NCBI GenBank assembly: GCA_016165875.1
Contig: JABBOT010000080.1
Coordinates: 19,788,141-19,852,140 of the forward strand
From: Acanthopleura granulata
Lineage: Eukaryota; Mollusca; Polyplacophora; Chitonida; Chitonidae
DNA length: 64,000 nt
Reading direction: 5' to 3'
The translations under genes and the position numbers were made by a program. A model generated the notes under the pieces. That model did no database searches. It was given only the letters and a program-made list of their open reading frames with translations, and was not told where the DNA came from. The stretch's first letter is position 1. Every line of letters begins with the position of its first letter. Below are positions 1-10,750 of this stretch, in pieces.

Positions 1-2194
1 CAGCCCAACCCTTCGCAGATGTAGCGTTCTTCTCTTCCGGCTTACTAATACCAACTGCCATCACCTACACTGAATTGATTTGCACAGCATATGGCAATTT
101 ACAAACGCGACAGCGTAACACTATTTGTAAAGATGTAGGCTTTGGTCTACTATACACGCGACATACATATGGCTGTACATGCATAAAATTCAGTCATCCT
201 TGTCTTCATCCCGATTCGACGAAGTTTAAGCAGACAAGACAAAAAAAATCGTAACAAATTTAGTCACAAACCTTTCAAGTCATCTAGTTATCTAATATAT
301 TCAAGGCAGACTTTATACCTAACAGGTAAACTGCATGCATAAGCGACTTAAGGCTACATAAAATGCCATTACTAATTTGCATTTAAACATAAAGCGGATT
401 TGTTGGGGCGAGGGAAGGGGAAAAGAGGCATTTCTTGTAGATTACTATATGTCAGATGAGAGTACAAAATGTGATAGAAAAGGCGCATTTTGAAGGGAGG
501 GGGGGATATAAGCTAGCACGGGAACAACTTCTCTCCCATCATCCATGCAAGCATCCCAACACCGACCAATCAGTTTGTTGTATATCGTTCACTGTAGGCT
601 ATCGTATATTATTACCCGCATGATGTAGAAGCAATGTGGAATATTTGCATAGCTATTCTCAATCACAAAATAGCCCAATATGCAGAAGCGTGAGCGATGA
701 ACGCGCTGGTGTATACGTTTATACATAACACAGCAAAGGAGATTGAGCGTGGGGGTAGTATATATATCATAATATATAGGCCTAGTACGCTTCGTTATGC
801 ACAACAAAGACTCGCGTCCCGAATTGCAGTTCTCAACAAAAATAACGTAACACGCCCTAATTATACATAGGGGGACCTAATTAACACTACTACAAATGCA
901 TATTTTATATCGCCTTTTTCATTTGCAATGGTAGTTTAAAAAACTCAGATAAACTTCAACATAACACCCGACCGACATTTTTTTTTTTCAGGAAGAGCTT
1001 TTTGAAGGGCACAAAAACGAATAACACGAACTCTCCCGTGTGAGGAGGTACAGATACAAGAGGTATTTATGCGCACGTGTTAACCCGTGTCTCCTTCATC
1101 ATGTAGAAATACCCCTGAACATGAAACAAAGTGATCAACGACAAATCTATAAGTATTCAATCTAACACCAACAAATTATGTAACTACATACATATATAGC
1201 ATCATGCATGCAAGGTATTTTTTTAGACTCGACAGCAAAACCTTCGAGAAAATTACAAGCACCGGAAAATGCAGCATTAATTCTCTAAGTCGAAATTTTT
1301 GGGGATATCCCGATGCCAGTTATATATAAGTAAAATGTATATATAAATTTGAGGGCACGAATATACTGATGTGTGCTAGCATTATAAGTCTAAGCTTGAG
1401 GTAGTATATCATAATCAATCACAAACCGCCCCCCGACCACACTAATGTCATAGTCAGGGAATATATAGAATCGAACGGCATTGAGCGACACATGTCATAC
1501 CGTGCCTTCAGCCACGCCCACTGGCCCTCTTCACACCGTACAAACAGTAAAAATAACAACAAGTATATCTATATAAAGCACACATGAACGAGTTAGCGAC
1601 TTTGGCATTCAAAGTCGATCAAACAGTTTGGGGGTAATATTTTTGGTGTTTTATAAACCAGTAAGAGAAATGAAACAAAAAAAAAAAACAAATTCAACCA
1701 AAAACTGCACTTTATATATGTTACATTAATCACCAATCCGATCTTCTATTATAATTTCAATTTTTTTTTCTTTGGACTTTTCCTGTCGACGTCCTTGCCA
1801 GTTGAACTGGACCAAGAGATCTGAAGGATAGGCTCCAAAATTTTAGCGGATGTCAAATAAGGTGGACAAGTGTAGAGTATATAAAAGACGTCTTACAGAC
1901 GTCTGCATGTATATATGCCTTGGGGTTTATCCGAAAGTTGGCGATGGACTGTCCAAAAAAGTGATTTCTTTTTGATGTTCTGCTGTTAGGTGACCATTTC
2001 TTTTGGTTCCCTTCCACTATAAAGCAGTTTATCAGGTGATCAAACTAATCGCCCGGTAGTTTATGCAAGATTAGGGAGGCTTCAACTCCGTGATAGCACA
2101 CCATATAAAATAAGATACACAGTTTTTAACTGGTTTTCAAGCTCGACTGTCTCCTATGTATACGGTTTCCCCTATTCCCCAGTTTACTTACGAA
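1..2194. other. 3' flank of TRIM71, no gene recognised
   Basis: This AT-rich stretch shows no convincing coding exon; the short open frames have no protein-like composition. It may hold distal 3'-UTR of the minus-strand TRIM71 gene if the poly(A) signal at 2212-2217 is not the only one. It contains one let-7 seed-match 8-mer (listed separately). Confidence 0.4.
1397..1404 (-). promoter_or_regulatory. let-7 seed-match 8-mer (CTACCTCA), distal TRIM71 3' flank
   Basis: The plus strand reads TGAGGTAG, so a minus-strand transcript carries CTACCTCA, the canonical let-7 8-mer target. It is 2.6 kb past the TRIM71 stop codon, so it counts only if the 3'-UTR is long. let-7 control of lin-41/TRIM71 is established in nematodes and vertebrates; use of this site is inference. 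Confidence 0.4.
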
Positions 2195-2211
2195 GCAAAG
2201 GGGACCATCCT

Positions 2212-2217
2212 TTTATT
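2212..2217 (-). terminator. candidate polyadenylation signal AATAAA for TRIM71
   Basis: The plus strand reads TTTATT, so the minus strand carries AATAAA about 1.8 kb after the TRIM71 stop. It lies about 100 nt past a let-7 seed match, so that site would be inside the mature 3'-UTR. Confidence 0.3.
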
Positions 2218-2313
2218 ACCAATATTTAAAGATATTTGAAAAAAAAAACAAACAAACAAAAAAAAAAACTCTATAGCCTTGATCTTGCAAACAGACCTCG
2301 CGTAAACAAGTTT

Positions 2314-2321
2314 TGAGGTAG
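2314..2321 (-). promoter_or_regulatory. let-7 seed-match 8-mer in TRIM71 3'-UTR
   Basis: TGAGGTAG on the plus strand gives CTACCTCA in the minus-strand transcript, 1.7 kb after the TRIM71 stop and just before the candidate AATAAA. The match is seen; regulation by let-7 is inferred from the conserved let-7/lin-41 relationship. Confidence 0.55.
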
Positions 2322-3007
2322 TGAAAAAAAGAGGCGTTTTTGCTACTTGAGGTTTCGGTTGGCAAATAACACACGTTTGTGTGCTATGGAGGTATCATAA
2401 ATGTCATATATGTAGATATATGTATTTGTATATAGGTAAAATCCACAAAGGAGAAATCTGTACCGAGTTGCCATGGGAATGCGAGAGTCGTGAAGCTCAG
2501 GTTGATGGAACCTAGAGGTTATTTATACGACGACACGATACGGTACAGTCAATACCGTATAGAGCAAATGCTATATAACTAGTCAAAATCTACACGTCCA
2601 CTTGCAAGCGAGCTTGGAAAGCAATTAGGACATGACAGAGAAAAAAATCTACCTATAATTTACATAGTTTGTAAATGTTTAAGTCTCCAGAACGATCCAC
2701 GGTCTGAAGACATATATACATAGTATATATATATATAGTACATATGTAGCACACTCACACATACACACAAGGAAAAATCAGTTCAAATACACTCGTTTCA
2801 ACTGTTGGTAACGTGTTAGGCAAATAACGATATCGTAATGGAAAACAAACTCCCTCCTCAGAAGGAGAAGCCGTCCATGGAAGTAAACAATGTTCAGGAG
2901 AGAAAATACAATAAGCCATGCTACATAGCAGCTTATGAAGCGATTCTCGAACGCAGAGATTTTGGCCATTGACAACAGTAAGCATCACCCTTGTGTGGAG
3001 AGGCGTA

Positions 3008-3014
3008 TCCCTGA
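3008..3014 (-). promoter_or_regulatory. weak miR-125/lin-4 site (7mer-A1)
   Basis: The plus strand reads TCCCTGA, so the transcript has TCAGGGA, a seed 2-7 match plus A1 for miR-125/lin-4. It lies in the inferred 3'-UTR. Seven-mers are common by chance, so this is weak alone. Confidence 0.25.
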
Positions 3015-3810
3015 AAAACTAATCATATATTTAGTGTTTCCTCCAACCCAAATTCATCAACATGTTACGTTACAAGTTTCCCATAGCATAGTTTAATGAA
3101 TTTAAATTGTGTTACTAATCTCTTAATTTCTCAACTCTGTTGTTAAGGGAAAATAGGAAAGTAAATTTCTAAACTGAAATTAACCATGAAGTTTACCCCA
3201 AGTAAAATTAAAATAATTGTATGCCTTGTGAAACTGTTACACAGGACAAAAATTCTACATTCTTGTAAAAATTAAAATGGGGTATCTGTTTTATATCAGC
3301 GTGTTTATCTTTCTGATAGGATAAAACACAGCAGATGCCGTGCTGAATATTTTCAAATGCATTTCTTTATAAGTAGAACTTAAAGTGGAACTTTGCGTAT
3401 TCTACCCTACAATAACTCGAACAGCCTTCCTGCGAAGATTTGATATAATGATTAAACCATACGTATATTATCGAAAAAGTTGTCAGACGAATGTGGTCTC
3501 TGAAATTTGACACAGAACAATGGATAAAAATTAAAACATCTTTCACTTACAGTGCGGGTAAAAAATGCAAGCACCTTAACATATATAACCAACAAGTATA
3601 TTAATTAAAAATAAAGGGGCGCTTTCTTTCTAAAGCAAACTAATATGTCTAGTCGAGAGGGTGGTGACATTGAATATAGAGGCTTGTAGGCCTGCACCTC
3701 TCCATGGGCCTCTAGTTATAGCCTCTAACGACACATTGTACGTATATAAAGCATGCCTCAGTCCTTGACATTTCAACGATGCTGCGTGTTTCAATACTAG
3801 TGGCAACGTA

Positions 3811-3818
3811 TCCCTGAG
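3811..3818 (-). promoter_or_regulatory. miR-125/lin-4 seed-match 8-mer, proximal TRIM71 3'-UTR
   Basis: The plus strand reads TCCCTGAG, giving CTCAGGGA in the TRIM71 transcript about 220 nt after the stop codon. This is the full seed-match 8-mer for miR-125/lin-4, a family that acts beside let-7 and has been linked to lin-41/TRIM71 in vertebrates. Confidence 0.5.
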
Positions 3819-4036
3819 TTGAATGAAGACAATATATATAGCCTTAGGCTGGCAACACGGATACCTGAGAAACTAGAGCAGTCACAAAATACACGTCACC
3901 AACAGAGTAAGAACATTGACTTATCGGAAAAAGTCACAAAATAGACAATATATATATAATATATATGTGTGTGTGTTGTGAGTGAGTGTGCGCGCGCCCC
4001 GCGGTTGATATAGGTTACTATTTTACTACCGGGGAT

Positions 4037-6400
4037 TCAAAATATCTGCACTCTGTTGTTGCCGAAATCTACCACAATGATAAGACCGTCGGGAGAAACA
4101 CACAGGCCCGAGGGTCGGTCCAGTTGCCCGGGACCACTCCCAGCAGTGCCAAACTTACAGAGGAAGTTACCGTTAGGCAGAAACACTTGGATACGGTGGT
4201 TTCTGGAGTCGGCCACGATGATGTTTCCCTCTGGGTCCACGGCCACCCCCTGGGGTCGCAGAAACTGACCATTAGCCGAGCCTTCAGTGCCCAGAAAACG
4301 GGCCGATTGGAAGTCTGGATGTATGACCAACAACCGGTGATTGTTGAAATCCGTGACGATCATGTAACCATCCGAAGTGAAGCACACGCCTCTGGGTGAA
4401 TCAAAATGTTTCCACAAGGCTCCTTCAAAGCCATACTTGTTGAGAAACTGACCATCCCCAGTGAAGAGCTGCACCCGATGATTCCGAGTGTCGGACACCA
4501 AGATTTTTCCCTCCGAATTCACCGCCACATCCCAAGGGTAGTTAAACTGGCCGTTTTTGTTGCCCTTTTCGCCGAATTTCAGAATAAAAGTGCCGTCAAA
4601 TGTGAAGAGCTGAACGCGGTGGTTATCCTTGTCCGACACGACAATATGTCCTTGGTTGTTGGTGGCCACGCCCGCCGGCCGGTCAAACTCGCTGTTCCGA
4701 GAGCCAGGGGAGCCAAACTTATGGTGGAAAGTGCCGTCTGGATTGAACACTTGAACTCGGTTATTGGATCGATCAGCCACGATGATATAACCATCACGAT
4801 CACAACAAATCCCCCACGGTCGGCACAGTCGCCCTTGTTCCTCCCCTTCCCCTCCAAACTGTAACAACATAGGTCCCACCGTAGCGTAGTTCCTCCCACT
4901 GCGCACGTCCACTGTAAACGGGCTGTCGTGAATGTGTTTCCCTCGAATCGTCACAGATATGACATGCTTGCCTTCAGATTGTGGATGATAAGTAACGGAA
5001 TAAGTCCCATTTTGATGATCGATGACGTCATTTCGGTACAGCGCCCCCTCGGGACTCTGTATGATCACTTCCACCGGATCGCCCCCGACCACCCGGGTTT
5101 CACCATGGTGATCTCGTGAATGAACGGTGAAGGTGGCCAGCTTGCCCTTCAGTGCCCTTTTCAGGCCATCACCTGTCCCTATACAATGGGGAGCGTAACC
5201 GCTGCTGTTGATGAAGCCTATCTTAGAGATGGCGTTGTACAGCGCCGAATCAGGTGGAGTAAAGCTGATGTTTTCGTCCTCGTGTGGTTGCAGGTGACCG
5301 CGCAACCGCCGCATCTGCTGGATTTCGGCCACCATGCGGTCTTTAGTGTGCAAAACGTCCACGTCACTCCCAGTGTGCAGTAAGCTTTCCACCTGAGCCA
5401 CTGTCCTCGTTAAAGAGGCCAGGCCGTCCTTGAGGTCATCAATCTGTAGGTGCAGTGACTTTCCTTTCACTTGTCTTATCTTTTCCACCCTCCGGAGCAG
5501 CTCTCGCTCTCTCTCCTCTAGGGCCGTGATGTAGCGCCGGATGGTGGCCCGGATTTCCCCCGACACGGACTGGGACCGGCTCTCCACCTCCTCGGCCATC
5601 CCCTGACTTAGCTGGATGCTCTCCTCCAGAGCTTTGATGCCCGCTTTGGCGTCGGCTAGTAACTTTACTGTGACAGTCTTAGAGTTCTCTATTGCATCCT
5701 GAAGGTAGATGAAACTATGACCGATATGGTCGACCATAGTGCATTCTCTGCAGATGGGCTGAGCACACGTGTCGCAATATAGCCGTAACACTTCGTGCTC
5801 ATGGCGATCACAGTAGCTGGGGGGTCGGTCCGTCAGAGATAAATACTGGATAGGGGAGGACAGATTAGGGGAAGGAGCCATACTGTGGTGAATACCATTG
5901 CCGGCCGTAGACTGATGACTAGCTGGTCGTAGCGTTTCGATATGGTGATCTTTTGTTAGTCGGACTCGTTGGTGCGCCCTGACACAATTTCCACACAGAT
6001 ACTCGCTACAGTTTTGACATAGGGAAGTGGCCTCGCTGCCCTCGTCACAGGAGTTGCACCAGCGAGCGACCTGCCCTCTGCTCGAGTGCACGGTACGCTC
6101 CGAACCCCCGGGATCATAATCGTCCTCCTGTGAAACCACCACGTCGAGAATATTGCTAATAAACATGTTTGATGGTAGACTGTCGACTCCTGCTGACGTG
6201 AGGGGGACTACGGTGTGACAAGAGGGACACTTGAGGCATAGTCCTTTACCGAGGCCGGTGGGGTGGGATCGGCTGACCAGCCCGGCTAGGCAGTTCCTAC
6301 AGAATGTGTGAAGACATGGCAGTAATCTAGGGTCGGTGAACCTTTTCTGGCACACAACGCAGGAGAGTTGTTCGCCGACCGAATCCGAGTACGCTGCCAT
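4037..6400 (-). CDS. TRIM71: E3 ubiquitin ligase / RNA-binding TRIM-NHL protein, TRIM71 (LIN-41)
   Basis: From ATG at 6400 this is a 787-residue protein. In order: RING (C14, C17, C29, H31, C34, C37, C58, C61), B-box 1 (C115/C118 to about H152, ending in the TRIM71-typical NCVRAHQRVRLTKDH), B-box 2 (C197, H200, C209, C212, C217, C220, H225, H228), coiled coil about 235-370, filamin/Ig domain about 410-500, and six NHL repeats about 515-787 ending NNRVQIF. It resembles vertebrate TRIM71 over its length, except that the vertebrate RING has long insertions absent here. Family members bind mRNA hairpins through NHL, repress translation or stability, and sustain early developmental states. The gene body is a single exon. 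The start is uncertain: the frame stays open to a stop at 6681-6683, another in-frame ATG lies 81 nt upstream (6481-6479), and an upstream exon joining at a CAG near 6578 is possible. TRIM2/TRIM3 are less likely, since they lack this B-box 1 signature. Confidence 0.96.
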   Translation of the reverse strand: MAAYSDSVGEQLSCVVCQKRFTDPRLLPCLHTFCRNCLAGLVSRSHPTGLGKGLCLKCPSCHTVVPLTSAGVDSLPSNMFISNILDVVVSQEDDYDPGGSERTVHSSRGQVARWCNSCDEGSEATSLCQNCSEYLCGNCVRAHQRVRLTKDHHIETLRPASHQSTAGNGIHHSMAPSPNLSSPIQYLSLTDRPPSYCDRHEHEVLRLYCDTCAQPICRECTMVDHIGHSFIYLQDAIENSKTVTVKLLADAKAGIKALEESIQLSQGMAEEVESRSQSVSGEIRATIRRYITALEERERELLRRVEKIRQVKGKSLHLQIDDLKDGLASLTRTVAQVESLLHTGSDVDVLHTKDRMVAEIQQMRRLRGHLQPHEDENISFTPPDSALYNAISKIGFINSSGYAPHCIGTGDGLKRALKGKLATFTVHSRDHHGETRVVGGDPVEVIIQSPEGALYRNDVIDHQNGTYSVTYHPQSEGKHVISVTIRGKHIHDSPFTVDVRSGRNYATVGPMLLQFGGEGEEQGRLCRPWGICCDRDGYIIVADRSNNRVQVFNPDGTFHHKFGSPGSRNSEFDRPAGVATNNQGHIVVSDKDNHRVQLFTFDGTFILKFGEKGNKNGQFNYPWDVAVNSEGKILVSDTRNHRVQLFTGDGQFLNKYGFEGALWKHFDSPRGVCFTSDGYMIVTDFNNHRLLVIHPDFQSARFLGTEGSANGQFLRPQGVAVDPEGNIIVADSRNHRIQVFLPNGNFLCKFGTAGSGPGQLDRPSGLCVSPDGLIIVVDFGNNRVQIF

Positions 6401-6415
6401 GAGCGTGGTAATACA

Positions 6416-6423
6416 TGAGGTAG
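6416..6423 (-). promoter_or_regulatory. let-7 seed-match 8-mer just upstream of the TRIM71 ATG
   Basis: TGAGGTAG on the plus strand gives CTACCTCA in the transcript, 16 nt before the 6400 ATG. If translation starts upstream the site is in coding sequence. Seen directly; function is inferred. Confidence 0.35.
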
Positions 6424-6625
6424 AGACTGGTTTAACACTCACGCCATTTCGAAAGAGCCCCTGGCCCAAAGCGTCAGGCATACCATTGCTGATCGGAGCT
6501 AGGCCGGGTTGGCTCCAGCCCAACCGCTCGTCCCGACACACATCGAAGCCCTCAATGGTGACTTTGAACGGAATATTCCCTGAGAGTTTGGCCGATTAGA
6601 GTCACCACAAACCATAGCAATTTTA

Positions 6626-6646
6626 TGAGGTAGATTGTAGGTTGTA
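6626..6646 (-). promoter_or_regulatory. extended let-7 complementary site in the TRIM71 5' region
   Basis: The plus strand here equals let-7 nt 1-8 (TGAGGTAG), a 4-nt insertion, then let-7 nt 9-17 (TAGGTTGTA). The minus-strand transcript would therefore pair with let-7 at seed and 3' region with a 4-nt target bulge, a geometry like the lin-41 let-7 sites of nematodes. It lies 226 nt upstream of the 6400 ATG rather than in the 3'-UTR. It is not a let-7 gene: the mature sequence is interrupted and no hairpin partner arm is present. Confidence 0.55.
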
Positions 6647-7810
6647 ATGTAAAGCGTTCCCTACCGTCAGACCGTTTTGTTCACCGGCAGTCCCCTTCAC
6701 CCGTGTTAAATTCTCGAGACGCCATCTTTTACCACTGGATGCAAGCAGGCGGAGTAACCTCATTAATCACCAACAGTCAGTCCAGCTGTCGCTCTGGCGC
6801 TCTCAGCCAATCAAACAGCTCCAATATAGGTTTCTTCCCGCCCTCCTGCGATTCATGCTTTCTGACAAATGTGTCAAGGAATTTGACCCAGGACCCATCT
6901 CGTTATCATGAGCACGGTTGACATATACCCGACATCCGCGCAGTTAGGTTTAAAAGTCTAAAGTGCGGCCTTTGTCTAATTAGAATGGGCTCAAAATCTC
7001 GGGCAATGATTTTCACTTTTTCGTGGCACTCCACGCGGAACCCGCCTCGATGAACAAATAAGGAAATGTCCCCGGCATGATTAGTCCATAACGCTTTATG
7101 TAATATTATGTAACCTCCCAGTGGCGTGGTCTCCAAAATCCAGACACACGCCATGCATGTTCCTGGGCCCAGTGGCGATTGCAGCGATGAAGCAGACGGC
7201 AGACATTTTCCCCAGACTATATATAATCTGTACATACATTATACATTTCTCCAACGTTGTGTATTAATTATAAATTATCGCTAATTGTGCATGTACCTTA
7301 TACTGGATGCTTTGTTCTGTATGGGCGCGCAAAGGATTGTATGTAATAATTCTGCGGTTAACAAGGTGAAAGGGCTGTAGCCCACGGAGAATTGTTGCCT
7401 ACTGGCTCTGATTCTTCATTGGTCACACAGTTTTTTACATCTGAAAACCGTTTCAGTTAAATGCATGGTCTGTATTTTTAATGACGTAAATTTTCATTTA
7501 TTATTTATACATCAGTGAAATCTCAGTAAAGTGATATCTTCACTGGTTTGATATCACTTTTGTTATTACATTGTGATATTACACTGTTGGTGACCTTGAC
7601 CCCTGATCCAGACACAGTGACGTCGAAAATGAAACACTTTGTTTTTATGTTTTTTTTCAATCTGAGCTCACTGGGATAACGTCATAATACAAGTCTGTAT
7701 TCCGAGGGTACACAATTGACAGATCTTTAAAAGGCTTGCAGCTAAAAACCTTGCGTACAACTTCTTTAAATAAACAAAATCATGACATTGTTAAAGTATA
7801 AATAATAAAT

Positions 7811-7960
7811 AGGTTATTTCACAGAGAAGGCTGAATGCCATAAGTATTGTACTCGTGAAAGGTGGAAATAATAACCCACTCGACGCTTCGCATCTCGTAG
7901 GTTATCATTTCCACCTCTCACTCGACCAATATTTATGGTATTTAGCCTGTGCAATATCCT
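7811..7960. repeat. hairpin MITE-like inverted repeat
   Basis: The left arm (7811-7877) and right arm (7898-7960) are imperfect inverted copies around a 20-bp loop. Both arms contain the blocks GGTGGAAAT-AATAACC, CATAA-TATTG and a TTAGCCTGTGC/AGAAGGCTGAAT-like end. No coding capacity; a non-autonomous foldback element is the simplest reading. Confidence 0.65.
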
Positions 7961-10319
7961 CTATAACTTAAACTAGGAATTAATGTGTGCAGACTTGGAA
8001 AACTGTATATATTATGTTCTCTAATTAGTAGCGAACGTATCTTTATAGTCTGTGATGAAAATAATGTTATATACTGTTGACGTGAACCTGCTCTGATGTG
8101 TGTGCGACTGCATGTTCCCGCTATCCTGGAAATCGATTATCAAGTTCTCTCTCTAAGACTAGGGTTTCCCGGCTCTGAATTATTGGATTTTTCAAAAGTA
8201 GGCCTACAGCGCGGGAACGGGTTAACTTGAATGCCCGCGAAGAATAGCATGTTAAATGAAGACACATGAACGAAGGCATGACCCAATCAATAGATTGCAG
8301 GGGCAAATGAATGAGTGGCCACGCCATCTAGTGAATGGATGTGCAGAGATGAATGAACTGGTCGAATTCATGACACAACGCCACGCATTGATTAAACCAT
8401 ATAATGCCCCCATGAATTCTGATATTAGGTTACTGAAGGCCTATAATCGCTTGTATGAACCATTTCATTCGGATTGTTATTCAAAATAATTATACATGTA
8501 TACCAATGTCTATAATAGTTTCATCTGTATACCATATCCTTGCTGTTTTCGGCGTGAGTTCGAATCCGATTCAGATCATTTTGTAACCGTTTCAACCCTA
8601 TCACATAATTTCACAGTTGTGACGTTTTAATACATGTACAATGCATATATACGGAATATTACAAGTCGAGCCGTTGTTTTACGAGCACTTGACATATACT
8701 GAGCGTTTATAAGGGAAAAATTATAACAATAATTTGCACTCCCCTCCCCACAACCACTTCGCTTACAATGTATATATATGCATTCCTCAGTATTGTGTAT
8801 CGCATATTCGAAACACCTTTTCGAATGACTTTGCCTCGTTCTGTGATAACAAATGCTCTGTGTGTATACATATGCGCGTTTAACCGGCAAACACGTATAT
8901 AATAGGATATACTGACACAGAGTTAAGAAGTTGATTGCGTAACCGAGAGGTTAAATCAAATGTGTTGTACTTACCTTTATTTTGTGTACACAGTTAATGC
9001 ATGCATTGTGTAAATTAATGGCAACAAAAGGGCGAGAGAAACCCAAAAGGATCGCTGGCTTTGCACTAACACATGCAAAATACATTACTGCATTAACGCG
9101 ATTATAGAACGAGACTTTGTGCATGTGGATTTTTGCGCTCAAGTTAGTTCATTATTTACCCGGTCGAGAACCAGTCGGTAATTGAAAACATATGGATAAA
9201 TGTGCGGGGCTCTAATAATAAGTAACAATCCCTTCCCAGGTTCATTCAGTTATAACACAGTGTGCCAGGTGTTCGTAAGTGTTCATTGAGCTGCAGATCC
9301 CCATAGTTTGAACTGTACGGCATCCATGGCAACATCAAATAGTGTGCTGGAAGGCTTTTTATTGTCTGAGAATTTTATGTAACGTTAATCCAATTCGATG
9401 AAAGTAGAAACGCAGTTTTTATTTATATACTTAGTACTCATACGGTTGTTTTCAAGAAAAAATTTCACTTGTAAGATATCCCCCCCCCCCCTCGCCGGAT
9501 TAAACCAGTGACGTTTGGTAAGTTACTGATGACCTTTCCATCGAGTAACGGTTATAGTGGGATACATTTCATGTAACGCGAAATCCCGCAAGTCAAGGTG
9601 AGATTGCTTCAAAATGATAGGACCGACAGGTGATCACGAGTACGCCTGATATAAAACCTTCAATGCTCGATCTGACACAGATACCACGCCATTCTTGTCA
9701 TCAATTAAGGCCACAGGAAGAGTAATAGCGGGGAGACTACAAATTGCTTGTTCAAGGCCCGCATTGAACCCGCGCCTGGTATGATTGGGTTTGACATGTG
9801 ACAACTGAGATACGCCCCACGGTCCCATATGTGGATTTTAAGTCCTTTATCGAATGTACATGGGGTGTGGGGTGGTTTAATCCACAACACTGAAATGGAT
9901 TTAGCAAGAATGTATGACGATATAGACTGAGAGTGAAGTTGTCTTAAGAGCATGTTTTCATTCAGTTCCTTCACACTGAGTATCAACTATCCGAAAGGTA
10001 ACTTTACCCAAACTAGGCTTGGATCTTAAGTGTTTTCCCAGATGGTCTCGCTTGTTGAACGTTGCGGCCATTGATATAACTCAACACGTGGGGCACACAG
10101 CTATCACAGCCAACGAACTCCGTCGAAATGATAAGTGTGATGTATTTCAATCTGTGACAGCGATTAAACTAAATCGTTGAAGTGTAATAAGTATACGAAA
10201 AACATAGTTCAACAAAGTAATGTATATATAGGTCTATACATTGTGGTATATTCACTATGTACCATGATAGTATATTTTGTTGGGAAGTAAAATATAGTCT
10301 TTTCTATCATAATTATGAA

Positions 10320-10750
10320 GCAACACCAACTGTGATATAATGGTGATGTGGGATGGAGCTATGCCGTTGTAATATATTGGGACTACAGATGTAACATAAT
10401 GATGATTTGGGGTGGAGTTACATGTATATATGCCGTTGTAATATATTCGAAGTACAGATGTGATAGAGTTACGGTTTGGAATGGAACTATATACAGTTCA
10501 ACTATATACTATATACTGATGAACACGCAGGCTTCAACTGTAGATATACATGTTATAACGAAGAAATGGTGCCACATTTGTAATATAATGCTGATGTAGG
10601 GTGGAACTACAGTTATAACATAATGACGATATATATAAAACAACAATAGTTGTAATATAACGATTATAAAATGTGGAACTACAGTAATTGCAGTGGCAAT
10701 ATATTTATGATGTAGGGAGAAACTATGTATATAGACATATGTGTTTGTTT
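10320..10750. repeat. degenerate minisatellite (unit near TGTAATATAATGATGATG-TGGAACTACAG)
   Basis: Variants of the phrase GTAATATAATG...GATGT(A/G)GGGTGGAACTAC recur about eight to ten times at irregular spacing of roughly 50-60 bp. Copies are diverged, so the array is old. Confidence 0.55.

Larger units (their letters stand above)
2195..4036 (-). other. probable TRIM71 3' untranslated region
   Basis: This region follows the TRIM71 stop codon on the minus strand. It begins with a (TA)n/(TG)n/(CG)n low-complexity tract (about 3945-4000), contains miR-125 and let-7 seed matches, and an AATAAA hexamer lies at 2212-2217. No coding exon is recognisable inside. Length about 1.8 kb is inferred from that signal only. 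Confidence 0.4.
6401..6680 (-). other. open 5' leader or 5' coding extension of TRIM71
   Basis: The TRIM71 frame continues upstream of the 6400 ATG without a stop until 6681-6683. Only one ATG (6481-6479) lies in it. A possible splice acceptor (CTCTCAG, before GGAATATT) sits near 6578. The stretch may be 5'-UTR, an N-terminal extension fed by an upstream exon, or partly intron. It carries two let-7 seed-match 8-mers. Confidence 0.5.

Noticed and set aside
3986..4399. 137-codon plus-strand open frame
   Set aside because: It is antisense to the TRIM71 NHL repeats; the repeated, GC-balanced coding strand keeps several antisense frames open.
6626..6646. A let-7 microRNA gene on the plus strand
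   Set aside because: The mature-like sequence is interrupted by four bases and no complementary arm follows within about 80 nt.
8540..8590. tRNA gene suggested by GAGTTCGAATCCG
   Set aside because: Only a B-box-like stretch; no A-box or cloverleaf could be drawn around it.
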